Part shown: positions 28,302 through 39,483 of the stretch, in pieces
Numbering within the stretch: position 1 is the stretch's first letter
How the letters are laid out: each line of letters starts with the position of its first letter
Assembly: GCA_021463195.1 (NCBI GenBank)
Contig: JAJTXZ010000004.1
Coordinates: forward strand, 44,803 to 108,802
DNA: 64,000 nt
Source of the DNA: Anaerolineae bacterium
Lineage (GTDB): Bacteria; Chloroflexota; Anaerolineae; UBA4142; SHND01
Reading direction: 5' to 3'
Program-made: the position numbers and the translations under genes
The notes under the pieces: generated by a model
Seen by the model: only the letters and a program-made list of their open reading frames with translations
The model's database searches: none
Told to the model about the DNA's origin: nothing

Positions 28302-30041
28302 TCATTTCATCATCAACTGTTCCACCACCGGTCCCAACGCGAGCGCGGGAAGAAAATTCAGCGCGCCGACGATGAGGACAACGGCGATGAGCCAGCCGAT
28401 GAACAAGGGCGAGTACGTTGGCAATGTGCCAGCGGATTCAGGAACCTTTTTCTTTTTCACGAGCGACCCCGCGAGCGCAAGCGTTGGCACGGCGAGCCAA
28501 AAGCGCGAAATGAGCATCGCGATGCCGCCGAGAATGTTGTAGAAAAATGTATTCGCGCCGAGTCCGCCGAACGCGCTGCCGTTGTTGTTGCCTTGCGAGG
28601 TAAAGGCGTACAACACTTCGCTGAAACCGTGCGCGCCCGGATTGAAAATGGATTTCAAACCGTCGGGATGCACAACGGCGAACGCGGTCATGCCCAAGAC
28701 GGTTAGCGGCATAATCAAAATCAAGAGCGCCGCCATTTTGATTTCAAACGGTTCGATTTTTTTACCGAGATATTCCGGCGTGCGTCCCACCATCAAGCCC
28801 GCGATAAAGACGGCGATGATGACAAAGACCAACATGCCGTACAAACCCGAACCGACGCCGCCGAGAACCACTTCGCCGAGCTGCATCATAAAGAGCGGAA
28901 CGAATCCGCCGAGCGGCATGTACGAATCGTGCATCGAATTGACCGCGCCAGTGGAGGTCGCTGTTGTCGCCGTCGCAAAGAGCGCGGAACGCGCAATCCC
29001 AAAGCGCACTTCTTTGCCCTCCATGTTGCCGCCGGGATTCACATCGCTCGCGGTTTGGTCAATTCCAAATTGCGCGAACGCGGGATTGCCATTCGCTTCA
29101 GCCGCGTACGCGACGAACATGAACGTCGTCAACAAAATAATCATCGCCGCGAGAATTGCCCAACCCTGCCGCGTGTCGCCAACCATTTTGCCAAAGGTGT
29201 AACAGAGCGCGGCGGCGATGACCGATTCGGCAAGAATCAAAACGAAATCGGTGAGCGGCGTTGGACTTTCAAACGGATGCGCTGCGTTCGCATTAAAAAA
29301 ACCGCCGCCGTTCGTGCCGAGATGTTTGATTGCCACCTGCGACGCGGCGGGACCTACCGCGATCGTTTGCGTTGTCACGACTGCGCCGTTGGCATCCGTT
29401 GTGGGCTGCAACAAATTCGCGGTTTGATACGCCGTCAAGTTTTGCATCGCGCCTTGTGAGATGTTCACGAGTGAAACAAGAATCGCGAGCGGGAGCAAAA
29501 TGTAAAGTGTGCTACGCGTCAGGTCCACCCAAAAGTTGCCGAGCAGTTTCGAGTTGTGCCGCGTCAAGCCGCGAATGAACGCGATGAGAATCGCCATGCC
29601 GGTCGCGGCAGAGACAAAATTTTGGACCGTCATGCCGAGCATCTGCGTCAGATAACTCATCGTCGTCTCGCCCGCGTAACCTTGCCAATTCGTATTCGTG
29701 ACAAAACTCGCGGCGGTGTTGAATGACGAATCGGGCGACACTGCGCCGAACGCTTGCGGATTCAACGGCAAGAATCCTTGCACGCGTTGAAGCGCGTACA
29801 AAAAAACCACGCCCGCCGCGCTAAAGAGCAATACCGCCACCGCGTACGTTTTCCAATCCATCTCGTCCGTCTCGCGCGTGCCGAACAGACGATAGAGAAA
29901 TTTTTCGACCGGTTTGAGCGCGACATCGAGAAATGTTTTTTCGCCCTGATACACGCGCGCCATGTACGCGCCGAGCGGTTTCGCCAGCGCGACGAGGACG
30001 ACGACGAACAACACGATTTGTAAAATGCCGATGAATGTCAT
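28302..30041 (-). CDS. kdpA: KdpA, potassium-binding pore subunit (canonical copy)
   Basis: 579 aa from the ATG at 30041, chosen because it overlaps the kdpF stop as ATGA; a GTG three codons earlier is the alternative. About 10 membrane helices. All four pore loops match the family: [11 protein letters not shown] (115-125), [30 protein letters not shown], and [23 protein letters not shown]. Other KdpA blocks such as [30 protein letters not shown] and [10 protein letters not shown] are present. It should pair with KdpB, KdpC and KdpF as the standard high-affinity K+ pump. Confidence 0.96.
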   Translation of the reverse strand: MTFIGILQIVLFVVVLVALAKPLGAYMARVYQGEKTFLDVALKPVEKFLYRLFGTRETDEMDWKTYAVAVLLFSAAGVVFLYALQRVQGFLPLNPQAFGAVSPDSSFNTAASFVTNTNWQGYAGETTMSYLTQMLGMTVQNFVSAATGMAILIAFIRGLTRHNSKLLGNFWVDLTRSTLYILLPLAILVSLVNISQGAMQNLTAYQTANLLQPTTDANGAVVTTQTIAVGPAASQVAIKHLGTNGGGFFNANAAHPFESPTPLTDFVLILAESVIAAALCYTFGKMVGDTRQGWAILAAMIILLTTFMFVAYAAEANGNPAFAQFGIDQTASDVNPGGNMEGKEVRFGIARSALFATATTATSTGAVNSMHDSYMPLGGFVPLFMMQLGEVVLGGVGSGLYGMLVFVIIAVFIAGLMVGRTPEYLGKKIEPFEIKMAALLILIMPLTVLGMTAFAVVHPDGLKSIFNPGAHGFSEVLYAFTSQGNNNGSAFGGLGANTFFYNILGGIAMLISRFWLAVPTLALAGSLVKKKKVPESAGTLPTYSPLFIGWLIAVVLIVGALNFLPALALGPVVEQLMMK

Positions 30042-30130
30042 GCGAACCACTCCGGTTTCAAGAGCGCGACAAAAAGATACGCGAGCAGCGCGAGGGCAAT
30101 GATTCCTGCGATGAGATAGACAATGTTCAT
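30038..30130 (-). CDS. kdpF: KdpF small membrane peptide
   Basis: 30 aa: one membrane helix followed by LLKPEWFA. The ending L-x-x-P-E-x-F is the KdpF signature. KdpF stabilises the KdpABC complex in the membrane. A GGAGG/AAAAGG purine tract precedes the ATG. It overlaps the upstream 34-aa gene and the downstream kdpA by ATGA on both sides, so three genes are translationally coupled. Confidence 0.9.
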   Translation of the reverse strand: MNIVYLIAGIIALALLAYLFVALLKPEWFA

Positions 30131-30231
30131 TTTACCTTTTCCTCCACCATTAAGATTTCGACAAGTTTCAGCAACCCAAGCGTAGCTCCAAGGAACAAGC
30201 TCGCGATCGCGAGCATCCATAAATCGTCCAT
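30127..30231 (-). CDS. 34-aa single-helix membrane peptide at head of kdp operon
   Basis: It begins [20 protein letters not shown] and ends [13 protein letters not shown]: one hydrophobic helix with acidic N- and mixed charged C-termini. It has a GAGGCG ribosome site 5 nt before the ATG and overlaps kdpF by ATGA, which strongly suggests translation. Small unnamed ORFs just before kdpF are known in some other bacteria, but I cannot name this one. It may be an extra small subunit or a leader peptide. Confidence 0.65.
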   Translation of the reverse strand: MDDLWMLAIASLFLGATLGLLKLVEILMVEEKVK

Positions 30232-30403
30232 AAGCGCCTCATTTGCGCGTTAAATTTTATTCGTGCACCCTAGCCAGCCGCGCTCTTTTGGAAAAAGTGG
30301 CTAGGAGAGTATAGATTTGCGGAAATACTGTAGCAGAAAAAAGGTCAGGGCGGGGACAAGAAAACGCGGGGCGGGGTCAAGAAAAGGTCAAGGCGACCTA
30401 TGC

Positions 30404-30423
30404 TATAATCGCTTTTATATAAT
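30404..30423 (+). promoter_or_regulatory. Two candidate -10 elements before the membrane protein gene
   Basis: TATAAT occurs at 30404-30409 and again at 30418-30423, the first 16 nt before the ATG at 30426. No clear -35 or Shine-Dalgarno sequence. Upstream, a 16-nt direct repeat GGCGGGG(A/T)CAAGAAAA occurs at 30349 and 30370. Confidence 0.45.
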
Positions 30424-30425
30424 TT

Positions 30426-31016
30426 ATGACAGCGCATATTCCATCTCGTTTTCAATTTCTTATTTCGCGCATCACAATCCTCTTTATTCTCAGTTTCATT
30501 TTTTTATGGCTGCATATTCTCGACGATGCAATCATTACCAATGAACCCGCGTGGTACGGCATCACCATCGCGGAATTTTTGTTATCGTGCGCGTTGATTT
30601 ATGCCATTGTGCCGCCATTCGGTTTGTGGCTCGCGCGACGCGGCTCCGCCATCGGGCTAACGCTTGTGCTGCTGTATGCGCTGCAAGCGCTGTACGGCGG
30701 CGGCATCAATCACGTGCGTCATATCTTTGGCGATTTTCGCGGCTCGCAAATGCTGCCCACGCTGCTTGGCGGTCTCGGCGTCAACGTCGCCGACATTCGC
30801 GGACACGGTTTTTTCACCGTCTTGATGGGCATGGCGGGGCTCGGCATTACGCCGCCACACGAGCACATTCTCGCTTCAACCATTGTGGCTTTTATCAATA
30901 TCGCGTTGAATCTGACGCTCATTCTATTTTGCGGCATGGCGCTGTACGTATGGTTTCAAAACCGTCGTCCCGCGTCAACCCAAACCGCCGTCGCAGAACA
31001 AAGCGTCGCCGGTTGA
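30426..31016 (+). CDS. Membrane protein of unknown function (about 4 helices)
   Basis: 196 aa; no family recognised. Hydrophobic segments lie at about 12-32, 45-85 (probably two helices), 115-140 and 150-175. A central hydrophilic stretch (YGGGINHVRHIFGDFRGSQM) and a short GHGFFTVLMGMAGLGITPPHEH region could be functional. The C-terminus is a short polar tail. It lies 54 nt before the anti-sigma-factor-like kinase gene on the same strand and could be co-transcribed with the partner-switching genes, which would make it a candidate output or input protein; that is only context. Confidence 0.65.
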   Translation: MTAHIPSRFQFLISRITILFILSFIFLWLHILDDAIITNEPAWYGITIAEFLLSCALIYAIVPPFGLWLARRGSAIGLTLVLLYALQALYGGGINHVRHIFGDFRGSQMLPTLLGGLGVNVADIRGHGFFTVLMGMAGLGITPPHEHILASTIVAFINIALNLTLILFCGMALYVWFQNRRPASTQTAVAEQSVAG

Positions 31017-31070
31017 GCTTGAAACATTTCGACGTCGCAATGCGATTCTCAATTCACGGAGCAGCATCGC

Positions 31071-31489
31071 TTGGCAAGCTCTAAACGCTTTCATCTCGCC
31101 ATCACCAGTGACATGTCCAATCTCGAACGCGTCGCTGAATTTGTATTCGAGGTCGCGCGCCAAACGCAGCTTTCAGACACCATCGCGGAACATACGCAAA
31201 TGGCGGTGGACGAAGCCGTCACCAACGTAATGGAACACGCGTACGGCGGACGCGCCGACGGACATATTGACCTCGATTTTCGGGTAACCGCGCGCGAATT
31301 GCGAATTGAAATTCGTGATCAGGGCGCGCCATTTGATTCCGCCACGATTCAAGAGCCGAATATTCACAGTCCGCTTTCCGAGCGCGCGATCGGCGGCTTG
31401 GGCGTCTTTTTCATGCGGAAATTGATGGACAAGGTCGAATTCACGCATGACCGGCGCGGCAATCTTACGCGCATGACCAAAAAACTGCC

Positions 31490-31493
<4 letters not shown>
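31071..31493 (+). CDS. RsbW/SpoIIAB-like serine kinase (anti-sigma factor type)
   Basis: 140 aa from a TTG start with GGAG upstream. A HATPase_c_2 domain covers the whole protein: N-box MAVDEAVTNVMEHAYGG (about 43-60), G1 box IRDQGAPFD (about 83-91) and G2 region RAIGGLGVFFMRKLMD (about 104-119). Such kinases phosphorylate a STAS partner on Ser/Thr and bind a sigma factor or other target. The gene overlaps the STAS gene by ATGA, and a SpoIIE phosphatase follows, so a complete switch is encoded. No sigma factor gene is nearby. Confidence 0.88.
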
Positions 31494-34874
<3,381 letters not shown>

Positions 34875-34914
34875 ACTAGAATCACAAACTCACAATCATA
34901 AATGTTTTCAAACC

Positions 34915-36639
34915 ATGCCATTTGAAAATTTTGTCAATGTCCTCACTCCATCCAGCGAAACCTTTTCGCCGGAAGAAATAACTTTGCTCGCGCCCTATTT
35001 TTCCAACGCCGACCGCTCGGTGGTCGCGCTCGTGAATTTGCCCGAAGTAGTCAAAGGCGCGCTCTTTTCGCGTTACAGCCGTTCCACCAAAGGCGTGCGG
35101 CGCCTGTTTCTCGATGAATTTTTTGGGCGCGCCGAACTCGCGCTGAACCACACCATCGAGCATTCGCCAAACGCCACCGCCGACGCGCGCGCGAAAGCGG
35201 AAGCATTCTATGCGCGCGTATTATCAGATTACGGCGACGATTCGGTCGGCGAACTCGGCGGCGCGCACATCGCGTTTCAAGAGGTTTCGCAGATTGCCGC
35301 CAAGACCATCGAAGACCATCGGCTCGGCTTGTCCTTTCTCGAAAAATCATCGCGCTATGTCCCGTTCGACGACAAGGTGAATGGACAATATCGCTATTAT
35401 CGCGACGCGACGCTGTTGGCATCGCCATACGGCGCGCGCGTGGTGGAACATCTCGACGGTTTATTTGACGCGTATGCGGCAATGCTGCCGCGCATGACGC
35501 GGTATCTTGAACAAACGCATCCGATAGACAACCTTGAATTTGAAAACGCCATCACGGGCGAGGTGGAAAAATTCGCGGCGATTACGGACGCGGAATTTCG
35601 CTCAAGCGCGTCGTTCGCGTACAAATCCGCCGTACGCGCGCAAGCGTGCGATTTGCTGCGCTGCTTTTTGCCGTTGGCGACATTGACTAACGTCGGCGTG
35701 TGGGGCAACGGACGCGCGCTCGAATACCTGCTGCTGCATTTGCTCGCCGACCCATTCGCGGAAAATCGCGCGCTCGGTCGCGCGGGCGGACACGAATTGG
35801 CGAACGTTATCGGCCCCTTTCTCAAGCGCGCGGACGACGAACGCGGAAAACAGCTGCAAGCGTATTTGCAAACGCGTCGCGCGACGCAGCGCGCGTTGAG
35901 CGAACAATTTCTCGCGGCGGCGCGCGCGCCAACCGTCGCGCCAAACAAAGCGACGCTCGTGCGCTATGACGCGGACGCGGTGGACGCCGTCGTCGGCGCG
36001 ATTCTATTTTCCGCGTCCGCTTTGCCCAAACAAACCATTATGACGCGCGTCCGCGAATTATCTGACGCGCAAAAAACAGCCATCGTGCGAGCGTACGTAG
36101 GCGAGCGTCAAAATCGGCGGCACAAACCGGGACGCGCCTTTGAACACGCGCGCTATGAATTTGATTTGCGCATCAACATCGGCGAGTTTCGCGATTTACA
36201 GCGTCATCGCGTCGTCACGCCTGACCGTCAACCGTATACCACCGCGCACGGCTATGACACCAGCGCGCAAATCGAAGCGGTTCCCGACATTCGAGACGCG
36301 TATCACGCCAATATGGAACACGCGGATAAATTGTTCCGCGCCATCGCGGCAGAGTATCCGAACGAAGCGCAGTATCTCATTCCTTACGGTTATCGCGTGC
36401 GCTATAACATTGAATTAAATTTGCGCGAGCTATATCATTGGTGCGAGCTGCGTACCACCGAGCAAGGCCATCCCGATTACCGTTTGACCAGCCAGCAGAT
36501 GTATTACGCTGTGCGCGACGCGCAACCGTTATTGGTCGAAGGAATGACGTTCGTCAATTTGAATCCGAATCCGCCGATGAGCCGTCTGCGCGCGGAAATG
36601 CGCCGCGCGAAAAAGAAACTGGAGACGCCTTTGGGCTGA
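34915..36639 (+). CDS. Tandem ThyX-like (flavin-dependent thymidylate synthase family) protein
   Basis: 574 aa, about twice the length of ThyX (usually 220-250). Both halves look like ThyX. The N-terminal half (about 1-280) has YGDDSVGELGGAHIAFQEVS and EKSSRY (143-148), matching the end of the ThyX motif but lacking the RHR. The C-terminal half (about 290-574) has EFRDLQRHRVVTPDRQPYTT with Arg430-His431-Arg432 but lacks the S-x-R-Y end, then RELYHWCELRTTEQGHPDYR. Each half thus keeps one part of the RHR-x7-S motif. FAD/dUMP binding and thymidylate synthesis are possible but unproven; a diverged function is just as likely. Confidence 0.8.
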   Translation: MPFENFVNVLTPSSETFSPEEITLLAPYFSNADRSVVALVNLPEVVKGALFSRYSRSTKGVRRLFLDEFFGRAELALNHTIEHSPNATADARAKAEAFYARVLSDYGDDSVGELGGAHIAFQEVSQIAAKTIEDHRLGLSFLEKSSRYVPFDDKVNGQYRYYRDATLLASPYGARVVEHLDGLFDAYAAMLPRMTRYLEQTHPIDNLEFENAITGEVEKFAAITDAEFRSSASFAYKSAVRAQACDLLRCFLPLATLTNVGVWGNGRALEYLLLHLLADPFAENRALGRAGGHELANVIGPFLKRADDERGKQLQAYLQTRRATQRALSEQFLAAARAPTVAPNKATLVRYDADAVDAVVGAILFSASALPKQTIMTRVRELSDAQKTAIVRAYVGERQNRRHKPGRAFEHARYEFDLRINIGEFRDLQRHRVVTPDRQPYTTAHGYDTSAQIEAVPDIRDAYHANMEHADKLFRAIAAEYPNEAQYLIPYGYRVRYNIELNLRELYHWCELRTTEQGHPDYRLTSQQMYYAVRDAQPLLVEGMTFVNLNPNPPMSRLRAEMRRAKKKLETPLG

Positions 36640-36640
36640 G

Positions 36641-36670
36641 AAAATTTTTAGGGCGCGCCCCAAAAATTTT
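36641..36670. terminator. Near-perfect palindrome, probable terminator
   Basis: 36641-36655 pairs with 36656-36670 (one mismatch): an A/T-rich outer stem around GGGCG/CGCCC, followed by TT. It lies 2 nt after the ThyX-like stop codon. Confidence 0.55.
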
Positions 36671-36685
36671 TTCAGCGACTTTTCA

Positions 36686-37885
36686 ATGCCTCCCATCTCT
36701 CCCACCCCCGACCAATTTCCTTCCACCCTCTACGGCATTCACGATGTCGAGGGGTTGAATTTTTTACAACAAAACAATTGCAGCGGCTGGCTCGTCCATT
36801 CAGTGCATGTGTGGAACGACGCGCCCGCCGATTACACCGCGCTGCGCAATGCAAATTGCCGCGTCATAACGCGTTTGAACAACGGTTACGGCAGCGCGGG
36901 GACGATTCCCCTGCCCGCGCAGTACGACGCGTTCGCGCAACAATGCGCGCAATGGGTCGCGGCAAGCAAGGGCGCGCAAATTTTTATCATCGGCAACGAA
37001 ATGAATGTCGCGGCGGAACGTCCGCAAGGACAACCGATTTTGCCCGCCGATTACGCGTTATGTTTTCAAAAATGTCGCGCGGCGATTCATGCTCAACCCG
37101 GTTTCGCGAATGTCCAACTCGTGCCCGGCGCGACGGGGCCCTACAATATTGAAACAAGTTATCCCGCGAATCCGACGGGCGACTGGATCAAATATTTTCA
37201 GGATATCCTCACCGCGCTATCGGGCCAATACGACGGCATCGCCATCCACACCTATTCGCGCGGCCAAACGCCGAGCGATATTACCAATCAAGCTAAATTT
37301 CCGCCGCCGTTTCAAAATAATTATCGCGGTTTCTTGGCGTATCAAAATTTCATGCAGGCGATTCCGGCGAACGGACGCAATTTGCCGGTGTATATCACCG
37401 AGACGCAGCCGCTCATTCAGGACACGCCAAATTGGTTGAACCAAAACACGAGCTGGGTCGCTGCCGCGTTTGCCGAAATCAATCGCTGGAATTCGCTTGC
37501 GAGCAATCAGCCCATTCAGGCGTTGACGCTATTTCGTTGGCTCAACACCGATCCAAATTGGAGTTTCAGCCCCAAGCCGCTGGTGTTGGAAGATTTTCGC
37601 AACGCGCTCGCGCAAAATTTCAAATTGCGTTTGCCGCGCAATGTCCTGCCGGGGCAAACCCTCGCGCAAGCCGCGCTCGCCGCCGCCAAATCCAAATCGT
37701 GGATGCCGGTCAATAATCAAGCGGCATTGTGGAGATTCGCCCAAGTCAACGGCTTGCAAGACCAACAGACCGACGAATTGTCCATGACATTCAACGGCGA
37801 AAATTATCTGGTGCAGGTTTTCAATTTAGGCATCGTGTATGTCAAGGTTGGCGATTGGGGCAATATCAAGGTCATTCCCAAATAG
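36686..37885 (+). CDS. Clan-A glycoside-hydrolase-like protein with C-terminal extension
   Basis: 399 aa. A TIM-barrel glycosidase fold is suggested by the opening STLYGIHDVEG, by IGNEMNV with Glu105 after Asn (acid/base position in clan GH-A), by YDGIAIHTYSRG, and by VYITETQPL with Glu239 (nucleophile position). C-terminal residues about 310-399 form a small extra domain (NVLPGQTLAQAAL... NYLVQVFNLGIVYVKVG) that I do not recognise. No signal peptide or lipobox is visible, so it would be cytoplasmic unless exported another way. The exact GH family and substrate cannot be told. A strong terminator follows. Confidence 0.7.
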   Translation: MPPISPTPDQFPSTLYGIHDVEGLNFLQQNNCSGWLVHSVHVWNDAPADYTALRNANCRVITRLNNGYGSAGTIPLPAQYDAFAQQCAQWVAASKGAQIFIIGNEMNVAAERPQGQPILPADYALCFQKCRAAIHAQPGFANVQLVPGATGPYNIETSYPANPTGDWIKYFQDILTALSGQYDGIAIHTYSRGQTPSDITNQAKFPPPFQNNYRGFLAYQNFMQAIPANGRNLPVYITETQPLIQDTPNWLNQNTSWVAAAFAEINRWNSLASNQPIQALTLFRWLNTDPNWSFSPKPLVLEDFRNALAQNFKLRLPRNVLPGQTLAQAALAAAKSKSWMPVNNQAALWRFAQVNGLQDQQTDELSMTFNGENYLVQVFNLGIVYVKVGDWGNIKVIPK

Positions 37886-37916
37886 AAAACGGCGTCGTCT
37901 GACGCCGTTTTTTTTT
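37886..37916 (+). terminator. Intrinsic terminator
   Basis: An 11-bp stem, AAAACGGCGTC / GACGCCGTTTT with a 4-nt loop, is followed by a T run to 37916, just after the glycosidase-like gene. Its minus-strand face also serves the small membrane gene ending at 37916. Confidence 0.9.
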
Positions 37917-38254
37917 CAACGAAATTCAATGAGCCATTCCAGCGCCACGCCGCAAACCGTCAACCCAAAAATCACAAAGGCAATTAGCACTGCCGCAGTG
38001 CAGCCCGCCGTGCGATCCGAATGACGCAGCCCGAAATTGTGCGTTTCGACGCGCCGCGCGCGCAAAGCGCGCAACAAGACCAGCGTCTCAATCAAACCGA
38101 CGATTAACGCGATGATCAAAATCCAACGCGCAAACCATAACCAAGAAAACGCGCCGCCCAGCCATAAACCGCCAACAAGCGCTAACGCGATGACTACGCA
38201 AATCCCGAATGCTGCCAATAGAGCATCGCGAAAAAATTCGGAACGTGTAGACAT
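37916..38254 (-). CDS. Small membrane protein of unknown function
   Basis: 112 aa with three predicted helices (about 10-33, 37-62, 85-107) and a basic loop RALRARRVETHNFGLRHSDR between the second and third. A GGAGCG site lies 6 nt before the ATG. No family recognised. It is followed upstream by another small minus-strand membrane gene, about 100 nt away, and they may be co-transcribed. Confidence 0.6.
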   Translation of the reverse strand: MSTRSEFFRDALLAAFGICVVIALALVGGLWLGGAFSWLWFARWILIIALIVGLIETLVLLRALRARRVETHNFGLRHSDRTAGCTAAVLIAFVIFGLTVCGVALEWLIEFR

Positions 38255-38355
38255 CGAAAGCGCTCCTCAGAAAAACGCCGAACGCGCTGCGATACAAAAC
38301 TCGCATGGTTCGGCATCGAACAAACTATCCAACCATTGGTTTGATCTAGCGTCTG

Positions 38356-38535
38356 TTAGAGCGAATCAATTCGACGGAATTCGCCTTCAATAACATTATC
38401 CGATTCCGTCGGCGTCGCGTCGCGGTGAAACGGTGTTTTGACTTTCGGAGTAAAGGCAGCGCGCAGCCAAAGCGGCGCCAGCGTGAGCAACAAGAACACT
38501 GTCAAACAGACCAGTCCAATCAATATTACGCGCAT
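38356..38535 (-). CDS. Small single-helix membrane protein
   Basis: 59 aa from the ATG at 38535, supported by a GAGGAAG site and by a start with a hydrophobic helix (MRVILIGLVCLTVFLLLTL). The tail ends in VIEGEFRRIDSL; a D/E-V-I-E/D-x-E-F/Y-R ending is common in small accessory membrane proteins. The upstream extension of the frame is repetitive intergenic DNA. Function unknown. Confidence 0.55.
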   Translation of the reverse strand: MRVILIGLVCLTVFLLLTLAPLWLRAAFTPKVKTPFHRDATPTESDNVIEGEFRRIDSL

Positions 38536-38553
38536 AGCATTGCTTCCTCTACT

Positions 38554-38598
38554 ATGAAAGGGTACGACAAATTTGCAATTTGTCCTGTCGTCTTTCAT
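38554..38598. repeat. Imperfect inverted repeat with AAATTT core
   Basis: The core GACAAATT (38566-38573) pairs with 38577-38584 across 3 nt. Outer arms ATGAAAG/CTTTCAT and ACGACA/TGTCGT extend it. Similar in style to the palindromes at 38604 and 51492. Confidence 0.65.
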
Positions 38599-38603
38599 TC
38601 GCG

Positions 38604-38632
38604 CGGCTGACAAATTTGTAATTTGTCAGCCG
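38604..38632. repeat. Palindrome with 13-bp stem
   Basis: CGGCTGACAAATT (38604-38616) and its reverse complement (38620-38632) flank a 3-nt loop. It lies directly beside the 38554 element; together they fill the gap between two minus-strand genes. Confidence 0.75.
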
Positions 38633-38670
38633 AGACTCTTTTATTCGGGGCTATGCCGACAGCCAAGCTG

Positions 38671-39390
38671 TTACCTGTCTTTATCTTGAACGGCAAGCGC
38701 ATACATGGCGTCCAACGCAATTTCGATCGCATTCTGTTCGCCGCGTTTGAATGCCGCTTCGCCCCACGTCGGTTTCACCTCAGTTGGCGTCCCGTCGGTG
38801 GCAAACAGCGCGCCCGTCCGCCAGCCACGAAATTGTCCGACAATGTACAGCGTGTCACTCTCCATTTCGACGGACATGACGCCCGCTTTAGCCATTTCCG
38901 CGCGCCCCTCTTTGGGCGCGTAAAACGCGTCGCCCGCCGCGCCGATGCCAAGATACGTCGGCACATCCAGCGCGCGCGCGGCGTCCACCAACGCGCGCGT
39001 GACAAAGAAATTTGGCACGGCCGGATAATGCAGCGGCAAATACGAATTGCCCGTGCCGCCCAAGCGCACCGCGCCCGTCGAAATCACGATATCGCCGGGA
39101 CCCAGATTTGGCTGCACCGCGCCGCACGAGCCGACGCGAATAAACGTATCCGCGCCCATGTGCGCCAATTCTTCCAACGCAATCGCCACCGTTGGGCCGC
39201 CCATATTGGTCGCGCATACCGTCATGAACACGCCGCGATAATGCCCTGAAAAAACGAGATAGCCGCGACTATCGGTTACAAACTTGGGGTCGTCGAAATA
39301 TGCGGCGATTTTTTTCGCGCGCGCCGGATCGCCGGGCGTGAAACAATAGCGCGCAATATCCGTCGCGTCACATTGAATATGAAATTCCAT
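38671..39390 (-). CDS. Nucleoside phosphorylase (PNP/UDP family)
   Basis: 239 aa, full length for the NP-I family. Phosphate site: TPGDPARAKKIA. Core blocks: CATNMGGPTVAIALEEL, FIRVGSCGAVQPNLGPGDIVI, and the purine/uridine-binding GVMSVEMESDTLY with the conserved Met-Glu-x-Glu/Asp. It cleaves nucleosides with phosphate to base and ribose-1-phosphate in the cytoplasm. The pattern is close to uridine phosphorylase/DeoD-like hexamers, but base preference is uncertain. The 5' region carries the 24-nt repeat also found before pepF. Confidence 0.9.
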   Translation of the reverse strand: MEFHIQCDATDIARYCFTPGDPARAKKIAAYFDDPKFVTDSRGYLVFSGHYRGVFMTVCATNMGGPTVAIALEELAHMGADTFIRVGSCGAVQPNLGPGDIVISTGAVRLGGTGNSYLPLHYPAVPNFFVTRALVDAARALDVPTYLGIGAAGDAFYAPKEGRAEMAKAGVMSVEMESDTLYIVGQFRGWRTGALFATDGTPTEVKPTWGEAAFKRGEQNAIEIALDAMYALAVQDKDR

Positions 39391-39397
39391 ATTTTGG

Positions 39398-39421
39398 TTT
39401 TTGATTCTTGCTTTCTGATTT
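39398..39421 (-). repeat. 24-nt sequence repeated upstream of two genes (copy 2)
   Basis: Matches 7882-7905 at 23 of 24 positions and lies just before the nucleoside phosphorylase start. See copy 1. Confidence 0.6.
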
Positions 39422-39445
39422 GCAAGACGCGCTTGCGATACACGA

Positions 39446-39474
39446 TTGACACGCCTTGCATCTCATGTCACAAT
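39446..39474 (+). promoter_or_regulatory. Leaderless-type promoter of the EamA transporter gene
   Basis: Perfect TTGACA (39446-39451), 17-nt spacer, CACAAT (39469-39474), and 9 nt to the ATG at 39484. No Shine-Dalgarno. This supports the 39484 start over the longer open frame. Confidence 0.65.
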
Positions 39475-39483
39475 CTTGCGGCG

